This document shows, one piece after another, positions 23,642-31,851 of a stretch of 64,000 nt of DNA; position 1 is the stretch's first letter; each line of letters begins with the position of its first letter. The stretch lies in NCBI GenBank assembly GCA_900319345.1, contig ONNZ01000001.1:128739-192738 (forward strand), written 5' to 3'. This stretch comes from an uncultured Eubacteriales bacterium. Its GTDB lineage: Bacteria; Bacillota; Clostridia; Christensenellales; CAG-138. The translations under genes and the position numbers were made by a program. The notes under the pieces were generated by a model. That model searched no databases. It saw only the letters and a list, made by a program, of their open reading frames with translations, and was not told the origin of the DNA.

Positions 23642-24892
23642 CTATGCGTTCGTTTCCCCGAACAACTCGGCAAGATGCAGCAATATCTCCACGTTCTTCT
23701 CCATGGAGGGGATGGGGACATACTCGAACCGGCCGTGGGCGTTCTCGTAGCCCGCGGACAGGTTGGGGCAGGGGAGGCCCCGGTGGGAGAGGGCGGACCC
23801 GTCCGTACCGCCCCGGAAGGGAAGGGACCGGGGCGTGAGCCCCGCCAGGGAGATGGCCTTGGTCAAATTCTCGATGAGGAAGGGATACCGGTCGATGACC
23901 TCCTTCATGTTCCGATAGGTGGGGGCGATGGTGAGGCTGACGCGCTCCGGGCCGTACTTTAGGGCCATCTGGGCGGCCAAATCCCGCAATAGCTGCTCCC
24001 GCCGGGCGAAGACGCCCGCGTCGTGGTCCCGGACGATCAGGTCCACCTGGGCCAGCTCCACGTTGGCCCGGATGGACACCAGGTGGAAGAACCCCTCCCG
24101 GCCCTCAGTGAACTGGGGCTTCTCCTGGGGCGGCAGCAGGGAGACGAACTCCGCCGCCAGGTCCCCGGCGTTGACCATGATCCCCTTGGCCGTGCCCGTG
24201 TGGACGCTGCGGCCCCGGAACAGGGCGGTGGCGTGGGAGGCGTTGAAGGTCTCGTCCTCGTAGTAGCCCAGATAGTCCCCGTCCAGGGTGTAGGCCACCT
24301 GGGCCCCGAAGCGATCCAGGTCCAGGTCCTTCGCGAGACCCCCCACCTCCTCGTCGGGGGTGAAGGCCAGGGCGATGGGCCCGTGGGGGAGCTCCGGATG
24401 ATGTAAAAGATGCTCCGCCATGGTCATGACCGCGGCGATGGCGGCCTTGTCGTCGCCGCCCAACAGGGTGGTGCCGTCGGTAAGGATCAGATCCTGGCCC
24501 ACGTAGTTTTTCAGATTCGGGAACTCCCGGGGGGACATGACGATGCCCTGCTCCTCGTTCAGCAGGATGTCCCCGCCGTCGTAGTTCTCCAGGACCCAGG
24601 GCTTGCAGCCTGCGCCGGGGGCGTCGGGAGCCGTGTCCATGTGGGTCACCAGCCCGAAGGCCATGCCGCCGGCCGCCGTGGCAGGCACCCGGCCGTAGAG
24701 GACGCACTTCTCCTCGTCCAGCCACACGTCCGCCGCGCCGAGGGCCACCAGCTCGTCCCGCAGCATGCGCGCCAGGTCGAACTGCTTTTTCGTGGTGGGC
24801 ACGGCGTCGCTCGCGCGGGCGGACTGGGTGTCCACCCGGGCATAGCGAAGGAGCCGGTCCCGGACCTGCTCATAGAAGGGGGTTCGATCCAT
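23642..24892 (-). CDS. pepT: Peptidase T (tripeptide aminopeptidase)
   Basis: A 416-residue M20B zinc aminopeptidase that removes the N-terminal residue of tripeptides in the cytoplasm. The metal residues can be read: GLVTHMDTAPDAPG (His and Asp), GGDDKAA (Asp), TPDEEVGG (Glu-Glu), TLDGD, and RGGTDGSALSHRGLPCPNLSAG (His). Length equals that of known PepT (about 410). TAAGGAGGCCCC is its ribosome binding site. It begins 9 bases after the DHHW gene, so it is attached to the acylation operon without an obvious functional link. Confidence 0.95.
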   Translation of the reverse strand: MDRTPFYEQVRDRLLRYARVDTQSARASDAVPTTKKQFDLARMLRDELVALGAADVWLDEEKCVLYGRVPATAAGGMAFGLVTHMDTAPDAPGAGCKPWVLENYDGGDILLNEEQGIVMSPREFPNLKNYVGQDLILTDGTTLLGGDDKAAIAAVMTMAEHLLHHPELPHGPIALAFTPDEEVGGLAKDLDLDRFGAQVAYTLDGDYLGYYEDETFNASHATALFRGRSVHTGTAKGIMVNAGDLAAEFVSLLPPQEKPQFTEGREGFFHLVSIRANVELAQVDLIVRDHDAGVFARREQLLRDLAAQMALKYGPERVSLTIAPTYRNMKEVIDRYPFLIENLTKAISLAGLTPRSLPFRGGTDGSALSHRGLPCPNLSAGYENAHGRFEYVPIPSMEKNVEILLHLAELFGETNA

Positions 24893-24901
24893 GGGGCCTC
24901 C

Positions 24902-26023
24902 TTATTTCAATATGGAAAGGTTGAGATCGGTGCAGATGCGCTCCAGGGAATAGCAGAACAGCACCTCGTCCGCCCCCTGCTCGGCGCAGAGGCCGGATAC
25001 GCTCCCCCGATAGTACCGGGGGTCCACCAGCACGATCTTTCGATAGGAAGGGACCAGCAGGGGAGCCAGGGTGTTGCCGAAGGAGTCCTTCACCAGCACC
25101 AGGACGGGGGCGTCGGCGGGGGCGTTCTGATTCTCCACCACGGTCACCGGGTGGTTGCCGTCCAGGAACAGGGGATACCAGTCGTACTCCTGGAGATGAT
25201 CGTAGAAGAACAGGCTGTCGTAGGCCTTGTCGTCGTCGGAGAAGGTCACCGTCACCGCCGCGTCCATGGGTTCGTCGATGGTCAGGGTGTCCGGCTTGGC
25301 AAGCCACAGGGCGGACCGGGAGCGGGTGGAGCCCACGTAGCCCTCCACCGTGTGGTGGTAGAAGCTGTCATAGGATAGGGCCTCATGGCCAGCGGCCGCC
25401 ATGAAGAGCCGGTAGGCGGCGTAGGCCCCCTGGCCGGTCCAGTGGTGGTCGGTCCGGTAGTACCAGCTTTGGCCCTCCTGCAGGAAGGTCTCCTCCAGGT
25501 CCACGGGGACGATGCCGGGGGTGTCGCAGATCCGCTTCAGGTTGGCCTCATCCTGGTACAGGTCCCCCAGGGCCTGGGGCAGGGCGGCCCGGCGCACGTA
25601 GCCTGTGGAGGGCACGGCCATGACGTAGACGGGCAGGCCGGTCTTCTCCCCCAGGGCGGCGATGCGGTTCATGCGCTTTTGGATCTGGTCCGGGGCCGCC
25701 TCCACGGGGGCCTCCACCAGATACCCTTCCCGATCCCGCCAGATTTCCTCCGCCACCTGGCGGCCGGACAGCAGCATGGTGTAGGCGTCCAGGCCCACCA
25801 GGGCGTCCCGGCAGGGGAGCTGGTCGGCCAAATAGGTCTCCACGGCGTCGTCGAAGGACCAGTTTTTCAGATCCGCCGCGCTGAGCTTGGGAGGCTCGCT
25901 GAGATACCGGCGCTCGCTGTCGGAGAAGTTCTTCCGGGGGAACAGGAGCCAGTAGAGGGGCACCAGGGCGATGAGGGCCAGGAACAGGGCCACGGTGACG
26001 ATAGAACAGGCTTTTTGCTTCAT
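24902..26023 (-). CDS. DHHW-type AlgJ/AlgX-like acetyltransferase partner
   Basis: A 373-residue exported protein with an N-terminal signal-anchor (CSIVTVALFLALIALVPLYWLLF, residues 6-28). It has the DHHW motif (WYYRTDHHWTGQGAYAAYRLFM, about residue 195) typical of the SGNH-like AlgJ/AlgX/PatB family. These proteins act outside the membrane and pass acetyl or acyl groups, supplied through an MBOAT protein, to a polysaccharide. It follows the MBOAT gene with 12 bases between. The glycan is unknown; teichoic acid, peptidoglycan or exopolysaccharide are possible. Confidence 0.9.
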   Translation of the reverse strand: MKQKACSIVTVALFLALIALVPLYWLLFPRKNFSDSERRYLSEPPKLSAADLKNWSFDDAVETYLADQLPCRDALVGLDAYTMLLSGRQVAEEIWRDREGYLVEAPVEAAPDQIQKRMNRIAALGEKTGLPVYVMAVPSTGYVRRAALPQALGDLYQDEANLKRICDTPGIVPVDLEETFLQEGQSWYYRTDHHWTGQGAYAAYRLFMAAAGHEALSYDSFYHHTVEGYVGSTRSRSALWLAKPDTLTIDEPMDAAVTVTFSDDDKAYDSLFFYDHLQEYDWYPLFLDGNHPVTVVENQNAPADAPVLVLVKDSFGNTLAPLLVPSYRKIVLVDPRYYRGSVSGLCAEQGADEVLFCYSLERICTDLNLSILK

Positions 26024-26035
26024 ATCCTCACCCCC

Positions 26036-27430
26036 TCAGAACCTAAAATAGATGAACGGGTTGTAGCTCTGGGAGGCCAGAGCCCCCAGGCAGAGCAGGA
26101 ACAGGATCGCCCCCAAAGCGAGCCGCACCCAGGGCCAGGCCTTCCATGTTTCGAGGCGCCGGTTGAGGTTCGCCCCCAGGGGCGTGGACGCCAGGGCGCA
26201 GAGAAGGAGCAGGGGCAGATACCCCAGCACCCAGGCCCAGGCCTTGGCCGTGATGAGGCCCGGGTTCCCCACCCCCACCAGGGAGGCGAAGAAGGCCCCC
26301 AGGGCCCCGAAGTCCGTGAAATAGAAGATGCCCCAGCCCAGGACCGCCACCAGGAAGGTGAGGAGCTGCCGCAATACTTTGGGGAGCTTCTGCAGGACCT
26401 TGCCCAGGAACAGCTTTTCCAAAATGAGCAGCACCCCGTAGTAGAGGCCCCACAGGAGGAAGTTCCAGCTGGCCCCATGCCAGAGGCCCGTCAGCATCCA
26501 GACGATCAGCAGGTTCACGATCTGCCGCCTGAGGCCCCGCCGGTTGCCCCCCAGGGGAATGTACACGTACTCCCGGAACCAGGTGGACAGGCTGATGTGC
26601 CACCGCCGCCAGAAGTCCGTGACGCTCTCGGCCACGTAGGGATAGTGGAAGTTCTCCACGAACCGGAACCCCAGCATCCGCCCCAGGCCGCAGGCCATGT
26701 CGGAGTAGCCGGAGAAGTCGAAATAGATCTGGAAGGTGTAGGCCAAAAGGCCCGCCCAGGCCCCCAGGACGCCGGTCTCGCCGGGCATGGCGGACAGCTC
26801 CCGCCAGAGGACCGCCACCCCGTTAGCCAGGAGCACCTTCTTCCCCATGCCCACCACGAACAGCCCCACGCCCCGGGAGAAGCTTTCCAGGGACAGATCA
26901 GGCTTGTCCAGCTGTTCCTCGATGTCCACGTAGCGGACGATGGGCCCGGCGATGAGCTGGGGGAACATGGACACGTAAGCCCCGAAGACGATGGGGCTCT
27001 TCTGGGCCTTGGCCTTCCCCCGGTACACGTCGATGACGTAGGACATGATCTGAAAGGTGAAGAAGGAGATGCCGATGGGCAGCCGGATGGCCACGGTCCT
27101 GTCCGAGAGGGGCGCCGGGAACAGGCCCCTCACCGTGTCCCAGAGAAGGCCCGTATACTTGAATACCAGCAGGAGCGACAGGTTCAGCGCCACGGACAGC
27201 ACCAGCCAGGGCTTGCGGCGGGGGCCGTCCCCAGCCACCTTGAAGCCGATGAGCCAGTTCGCCAGGATGGAGCCGATCATCAAGAACACGTACAGGGGCT
27301 CGCCCCAGGCGTAGAAGATCAGGCTGACCAGCAGCAGAAAGCCGATCCGCAGCTTTTTCGGCAGGAGCCGATACCCCAGCAGCGTGACCGGCAAAAAGGC
27401 AAACAGAAATGTCAGGGACGAGAAGACCAT
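26036..27430 (-). CDS. MBOAT-family O-acyltransferase (AlgI/DltB-like)
   Basis: A 464-residue polytopic protein with about ten membrane segments. The MBOAT core is SVTDFWRRWHISLSTWFREYVYIPLGGNRRGL (about residues 272-303) and the catalytic histidine lies in MLTGLWHGASWNFLLWGLYYG (about residue 322). It should move acyl groups from a cytoplasmic donor across the membrane to the DHHW protein. It starts 1 base after the DUF4358 stop; no strong ribosome binding site is seen, so translational coupling is probable. MBOAT, DHHW and DUF4358 genes together are a known clostridial arrangement. Confidence 0.94.
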   Translation of the reverse strand: MVFSSLTFLFAFLPVTLLGYRLLPKKLRIGFLLLVSLIFYAWGEPLYVFLMIGSILANWLIGFKVAGDGPRRKPWLVLSVALNLSLLLVFKYTGLLWDTVRGLFPAPLSDRTVAIRLPIGISFFTFQIMSYVIDVYRGKAKAQKSPIVFGAYVSMFPQLIAGPIVRYVDIEEQLDKPDLSLESFSRGVGLFVVGMGKKVLLANGVAVLWRELSAMPGETGVLGAWAGLLAYTFQIYFDFSGYSDMACGLGRMLGFRFVENFHYPYVAESVTDFWRRWHISLSTWFREYVYIPLGGNRRGLRRQIVNLLIVWMLTGLWHGASWNFLLWGLYYGVLLILEKLFLGKVLQKLPKVLRQLLTFLVAVLGWGIFYFTDFGALGAFFASLVGVGNPGLITAKAWAWVLGYLPLLLLCALASTPLGANLNRRLETWKAWPWVRLALGAILFLLCLGALASQSYNPFIYFRF

Positions 27431-27431
27431 G

Positions 27432-28037
27432 TTATTTCGTCAGTTCCCGATAGACGGCCAGCATGGCCTCGGCGTTGGGGGAGATGATGAACAGCACCAC
27501 GTTCCCCTCCCGAAGCAGCACGGCCTTCTCCGCCAGGGCCAGAGCCTCGGCGTCGTAGCCCTTATACTGGGCCTTCACCGCCTGCAGGTGATCCTGGAGC
27601 ATGGCCTCCACCTCGTTCAGGACCCCGTCCTCCGCCTCCACGATGACCGCCTCGTTGGCGTACCCCACGGCGTCGCCAAAGACGATGCCGTTCCGGCAGG
27701 CGGCAAGATCGATCCCGTAATAGTCCAGCACGTCCTCCGCCGTCAGGGGGAACATGTTCTCCACCAGGCCGTCGGTCGCCCACTGGACCGCCAAAGAGTC
27801 CACGAGGCCGCTTTCCTCCGGGGCCGCCGGCGCGGGCTCCGCCGCAGGCGCGCTTTCCGCCGGCGCTTCCGTGGGCGCGGTAACGGCGGTCACCGTCTGG
27901 GGGGCTGGCGTAGCTTCCGCAGGAGCCGCTGTGGCCGCTGCCCGTTCGTCCCGCTGCACCTGGGGCGCGGGCTGTTCCTTTCCGCCGCAGCCCACGAGCA
28001 GCAGCAGCGCTATAGCCAAAACGACGATCCGCTTCAT
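27432..28037 (-). CDS. DUF4358 lipoprotein
   Basis: A 201-residue predicted lipoprotein. The signal ends with LLVGCGG (lipobox cysteine about residue 17), followed by an Ala/Pro/Glu-rich linker (residues 20-80). The DUF4358 domain is residues 85-201 (YYGIDLAACRNGIVFGDAVGYANEAVIVEAEDG, VVLFIISPNAEA). Function unknown; the family is repeatedly found with MBOAT-DHHW pairs, suggesting an accessory role in polymer acylation outside the membrane. The first gene of the operon, with its own strong promoter and AAGGAGAAGAAA ribosome binding site. Confidence 0.88.
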   Translation of the reverse strand: MKRIVVLAIALLLLVGCGGKEQPAPQVQRDERAAATAAPAEATPAPQTVTAVTAPTEAPAESAPAAEPAPAAPEESGLVDSLAVQWATDGLVENMFPLTAEDVLDYYGIDLAACRNGIVFGDAVGYANEAVIVEAEDGVLNEVEAMLQDHLQAVKAQYKGYDAEALALAEKAVLLREGNVVLFIISPNAEAMLAVYRELTK

Positions 28038-28066
28038 TTTCTTCTCCTTAAACGCATGTTTTATTG

Positions 28067-28095
28067 ATTATACCAAAAGAACGATGGCCTTTCAA
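28067..28095 (-). promoter_or_regulatory. Promoter of the DUF4358-MBOAT-DHHW operon
   Basis: Minus strand: TTGAAA (28090-28095), 17-base spacer, TATAAT (28067-28072) with TGG ahead: nearly ideal sigma-A elements with extended -10. Confidence 0.85.
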
Positions 28096-28147
28096 CACCC
28101 TTTCCCATCTTTTGCCCGGCAGGAGCTGCCTTCCTGTGGCTGGGGTG

Positions 28148-28176
28148 TTCCCTTTTGGAGCGGGAGATGGTATACT
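28148..28176 (+). promoter_or_regulatory. Promoter of the secreted esterase gene
   Basis: TATACT (28171-28176) preceded by TGG; a poor -35, TTCCCT (28148-28153), sits 17 bases upstream. The extended -10 likely compensates. The start codon is 28 bases away. Confidence 0.5.
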
Positions 28177-28204
28177 GGACGGAAAGAAACGGGGAGGTAT
28201 GCGC

Positions 28205-29971
28205 ATGGTCGGATTCGGGATCGTGACGGGGCTGCTGTTCCTGGTCATGGCGGCGGTGCTGGAGCTGAACAAGAACACGCTCTTAGGCTTTGCCCTGCTC
28301 GTCGCCGCCACGGTGGGGTTCGCGGTGCTGTTCAGCAAGGTGCTCCAGGGCGGCAAGTGGTATGGAAAGCTCCTGGGATACGTGGGGTATCTGGCCGCCT
28401 TCGCCCTGATCCTGTTTTTGACCTGGCCTCCCACCAAGGCCGTGCCCGCCTACGAGGGGAAAGCCCCGGTGTACACGGAGCCCGTGACCATCGAGAAGGG
28501 AGCCGTGCGGGGCGTCCTCGTCGCGGGCGGGGCTGTGGAGCTCTACGCCGGCATCCCCTACGCCCAGCCCCCGGTGGGGGACCTGCGGTGGAAGGAGCCC
28601 CAGGACCCCCTGCCCTGGGAGGGTGTGCTGGACGGGGACCACTTCGCTCCCATGTGCATGCAGCCGGTCCATCTGCCCATCTACAACAGCCTGGCCCAGA
28701 TCATCGGCTTCCACGACTATAAGATCTCTTTGACCGACAACTACGTGCCGCCCGTCAGCGAGGACGGCCTCTACGTGAACCTGTGGAAGCCCGCCGGGCA
28801 GGTCAGCGGCCTGCCGGTCATCGTCTATATCCACGGGGGCACCCTCCAGACGGGCCAGCCCTGGTACGCCGACTACGCGGGCACGGGCCTCGCCAGGGAG
28901 GGCGTGATCGTGGTGAACCTGGGCTACCGGCTGGGGGTGTTCGGATATCTGGCCGACGAGAGCCTGGCGGCGGAATCCCCCCACGGCACCACGGGGAACT
29001 ACGGCCTTCTCGATCAGATCAAGGCCCTCCAATGGGTCCGGGACAACGTGGCCGCCTTCGGTGGGGACCCGGACAACGTGACGCTGGCCGGGGAGAGCGC
29101 CGGGGCCGCCAGCGTCAGCGCCCTCTGCACGTCGCCGCTGGCGAAAGGCCTGTTCCGGCGGGTCATCTTGGAGAGCTCCACCCTGGCCTCCGCAAAGCCG
29201 CCCCACTCCTTCCGAAGCTTCGAGGAGGCGCTGAAATCGGGCCAGGAGCTGAAGGAACGGTACGGCGTCAGCACCCCGGCCCAGCTCCGGGCTTTGTCAG
29301 CCAAACAGATCGTCAACGAGGCATACACCCAGCACCACATGACCGTGGACGGGTACGCCCTTACGGAGACCCCCTACGAATCCTATCAGAAGGGCGTCCA
29401 CAACGAGGAGGCCATCCTCCACGGGTACAACGCCGAGGAAAGCGGGCCCTTCATCATGTTCGGCCACGCCGATCTGAAGAACTACGAGGGGAAGATCCGG
29501 GCCACCTTCAAGGAATACGCCGACGAGGTGCTGGCCCTCTACGCCCCCGCCACCGACCAGGAGGCCGACAGCTACTGGGCCCAGATCTACGGGGCGGTGT
29601 TCTTCAACTACCCCCATTACTGCCTCAACCGGCTGGCCGCCAAGAACGGCATCCCGGCCTACGAATACTACTTCAGCAAGCATAACGGCCGCCTGGGGGC
29701 CTGGCACAGCGGGGAGCTGCCCTACTTCTACGGGAACATCCCGGCGGTGTCCCAGGTCTTCGACGACAGCGATCGGGCCCTGTCCGGGGCCATCCTGGGG
29801 TACGTCGTAAACTTCGCCCGGACCGGGGACCCCAACGGGCCGGGGCTGCCCGCCTGGGCCGCCGATGGGGAGAGCAGGACGCTGCTGGAACTGGGGAGCA
29901 GCGTGCAGATGATGGACGAAAAGTATCTGGCCCTCTATGCCGTCATGGACCGGATGGATGGCTGGGAATAA
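28205..29971 (+). CDS. Membrane-anchored type-B carboxylesterase
   Basis: A 588-residue esterase with three N-terminal hydrophobic segments (residues 3-70) ahead of the catalytic part. Seen: GIPYAQPPVGDLRWKEP, the oxyanion segment VIVYIHGGTLQTG, the nucleophile elbow GESAGAAS (about residue 297), and GAWHSGELPYFYG holding the catalytic His. The second type-B esterase of the window, but with membrane anchoring, so it faces outside or is membrane-associated. The start at 28205 gives a proper spacing (7) from GGGGAGG; an ATG at 28199 is too close. Substrate unknown. Confidence 0.88.
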   Translation: MVGFGIVTGLLFLVMAAVLELNKNTLLGFALLVAATVGFAVLFSKVLQGGKWYGKLLGYVGYLAAFALILFLTWPPTKAVPAYEGKAPVYTEPVTIEKGAVRGVLVAGGAVELYAGIPYAQPPVGDLRWKEPQDPLPWEGVLDGDHFAPMCMQPVHLPIYNSLAQIIGFHDYKISLTDNYVPPVSEDGLYVNLWKPAGQVSGLPVIVYIHGGTLQTGQPWYADYAGTGLAREGVIVVNLGYRLGVFGYLADESLAAESPHGTTGNYGLLDQIKALQWVRDNVAAFGGDPDNVTLAGESAGAASVSALCTSPLAKGLFRRVILESSTLASAKPPHSFRSFEEALKSGQELKERYGVSTPAQLRALSAKQIVNEAYTQHHMTVDGYALTETPYESYQKGVHNEEAILHGYNAEESGPFIMFGHADLKNYEGKIRATFKEYADEVLALYAPATDQEADSYWAQIYGAVFFNYPHYCLNRLAAKNGIPAYEYYFSKHNGRLGAWHSGELPYFYGNIPAVSQVFDDSDRALSGAILGYVVNFARTGDPNGPGLPAWAADGESRTLLELGSSVQMMDEKYLALYAVMDRMDGWE

Positions 29972-29983
29972 GGAGATAGACAT

Positions 29984-31699
29984 ATGAAACGGATCATTGC
30001 CGCCGTGCTGTGCGCCCTGCTGCTGCTGGGCGCCGGCCCGGCCGTACACGCGGAGGAAGAAGGGGCCCCGGTGGCCATCGCCGACCGGGCGGACCTGCTG
30101 CGCATCGCCGAGGACCCGACGGGGACCTACGAGCTTACCGACGACATCGACATGGGGGGCGAAGCTTGGGTGCCCCTAGCCTTCTCCGGGAAGCTGGACG
30201 GCCACGGCCACACCCTCTACAACCTGACCGTCACCGCCCCCGGCCCCGACAGCACCATGACCTACGACGGGAACCGGAAGGAGTACGACACCGTCTTCGG
30301 AGGCCTGTTCTCCGTGGTGAAGGACGCCCACATCCGGGAGGTGAACCTGGTCAACGCCGTCATCGACGTCACCACGGACCAGCACTGCTTCCTGGGGGCC
30401 GTGGCGGGGTACGCCGAGCACAGCGTCATCGAGAACTGCACCGTCCAGACCCGGAGCCATCTCACCCTCACCTCCATCAACGCGGGGCTGGGGGGCCTGT
30501 GCGGGTTCTCCTGGGAGAGCGAGTTCCTGGGCTGCACCGTGGACGCGGAGCTCATCTTCACCGACACCAACAAGGACGCCCTCTGCGAGGAGTTCATCGG
30601 CGGCGTTTACTCCTGCGGCAGCGGGAAGATCGAGAACTGCACCGTAAAGACCCGAGGCTTCTCTGAGGTCTACGGCTACTGCCACAACGGCGGCCTGGTG
30701 GGCATGTTCAAGGCGGTGCGGGACAGCCGCTACCAGTCCCGGATCTACAACACCACCATCGACGCGGAGCTCTCCTTCTTCGAGATCACCCCCTCCCGCC
30801 GGGCCTATTGCCTCCCCAAGATCGGTGAGGACACCCTGCGCGCCTGCCGCATGGACCGGGTATACATCCTGAACTTCAAGAAGACCGAGTCCCGGACCCC
30901 GGTGCCCCTGTCCCCGGAAAAATGCGAGACGCCCCAGTACGCCGACGCCGTGACGCCCGGCGACTGCACCCACTGGGGCTACACCACCCACACCTGCAGC
31001 ACCTGCGGCTACAGCTACGCTGACAGCTACACGCCTCCGGTTCACCAGTACGGCGCGGCGGAGCTCACCACCAAGCCCACCTGCACCGAACCGGGGGAGC
31101 AGACCTATACCTGCACCCTCTGCGGCCACAGCTATGCGGAGCCCGTCCCCGCCACCGGCCACGACTATCAGGAGACGGACACCGCCCCCACCTGCACCGT
31201 GAACGGGGAGAAGGTCTTCGTCTGCGCCAACTGCGGCGATCGGTACACGGAGGTCATCCCGGCCCTGGGCCATACCCCCGGGGATTGGACCGTGGCCAAG
31301 GCGGCCCAGGTGAACGTGCCCGGGGAGGAGCAGAAGGTCTGCGAGACCTGCGGCGAGGTGTTGGAGCGGCGGGATATCCCGGCCCTGCCCTACATCTACG
31401 CGGAACGGCTGACCCTCAGCGCCGAAGCGTTGGCCCTCCACGTGGGGGACGCTGCCCGGCTGACGGTCGCCATCGCCCCCGAGGACGCCACGGACCCCAC
31501 CTGGACCTTCACCAGCTCCGATCCCGACGTGGCGGAGGTGTCCCCTGACGGCACCATCGCGGCCCACGCCCCCGGCACAGCCGCCGTCATCGCCATCTCC
31601 ACCGACGGCCGCGCCACGGCCGCCTGCATCGTCACCGTGACCTACACCCCCTGGCAGTGGGTGAAGCATTACATCCTCTTCGGCTGGGCCTGGGAGTAA
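29984..31699 (+). CDS. Secreted surface protein with beta-helix, CxxC repeats and Ig-like domain
   Basis: A 571-residue exported protein. Signal peptide residues 1-24 (cleavage after VHA). Residues 30-270 contain GLUG/beta-helix-type repeats (DIDMGGEAWVPLAFSGKLDGHGHTLYNLTV, LGGLCGFS). Residues 325-460 hold four imperfect repeats each with a CxxCG knuckle (CSTCGYSY, CTLCGHSY, CANCGDRY, CETCGEVL), a composition common in clostridial surface proteins. Residues 472-560 form a Big2 bacterial Ig-like domain (ADRLTVAIAPEDATDPTWTFTSSDPDVAEVSPDGTI). There is no LPXTG motif. Likely a cell-surface adhesin or glycan-binding protein (inference). AAGGAGATAGACAT is the ribosome binding site; a terminator follows. 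Confidence 0.8.
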   Translation: MKRIIAAVLCALLLLGAGPAVHAEEEGAPVAIADRADLLRIAEDPTGTYELTDDIDMGGEAWVPLAFSGKLDGHGHTLYNLTVTAPGPDSTMTYDGNRKEYDTVFGGLFSVVKDAHIREVNLVNAVIDVTTDQHCFLGAVAGYAEHSVIENCTVQTRSHLTLTSINAGLGGLCGFSWESEFLGCTVDAELIFTDTNKDALCEEFIGGVYSCGSGKIENCTVKTRGFSEVYGYCHNGGLVGMFKAVRDSRYQSRIYNTTIDAELSFFEITPSRRAYCLPKIGEDTLRACRMDRVYILNFKKTESRTPVPLSPEKCETPQYADAVTPGDCTHWGYTTHTCSTCGYSYADSYTPPVHQYGAAELTTKPTCTEPGEQTYTCTLCGHSYAEPVPATGHDYQETDTAPTCTVNGEKVFVCANCGDRYTEVIPALGHTPGDWTVAKAAQVNVPGEEQKVCETCGEVLERRDIPALPYIYAERLTLSAEALALHVGDAARLTVAIAPEDATDPTWTFTSSDPDVAEVSPDGTIAAHAPGTAAVIAISTDGRATAACIVTVTYTPWQWVKHYILFGWAWE

Positions 31700-31732
31700 A
31701 AACGTTGCGGCGCAGCCGCAAAACGTCCTTAC

Positions 31733-31759
31733 CGCGCATGGGCGACCATGCGCGTTTTT
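31733..31759 (+). terminator. Intrinsic terminator after the surface protein
   Basis: Stem CGCGCATGG / CCATGCGCG (31733-31741 and 31746-31754) followed by five T. A second weaker hairpin (AACGTTGCGGC...) precedes it. Confidence 0.85.
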
Positions 31760-31782
31760 ATATGGTGATTCTTCTTGACAAC

Positions 31783-31810
31783 TGGACAGGCTGCATAGTA
31801 AGGTTATATT
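31783..31810 (+). promoter_or_regulatory. Promoter of the Na/Pi transporter gene
   Basis: TGGACA (31783-31788), 16-base spacer, TATATT (31805-31810). A perfect TTGACA at 31775-31780 exists too but has no good -10 at the right distance. Confidence 0.45.
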
Positions 31811-31851
31811 AGGAAAGTATTGGAATACCGATACCAATCGAGGTTTTGTAT

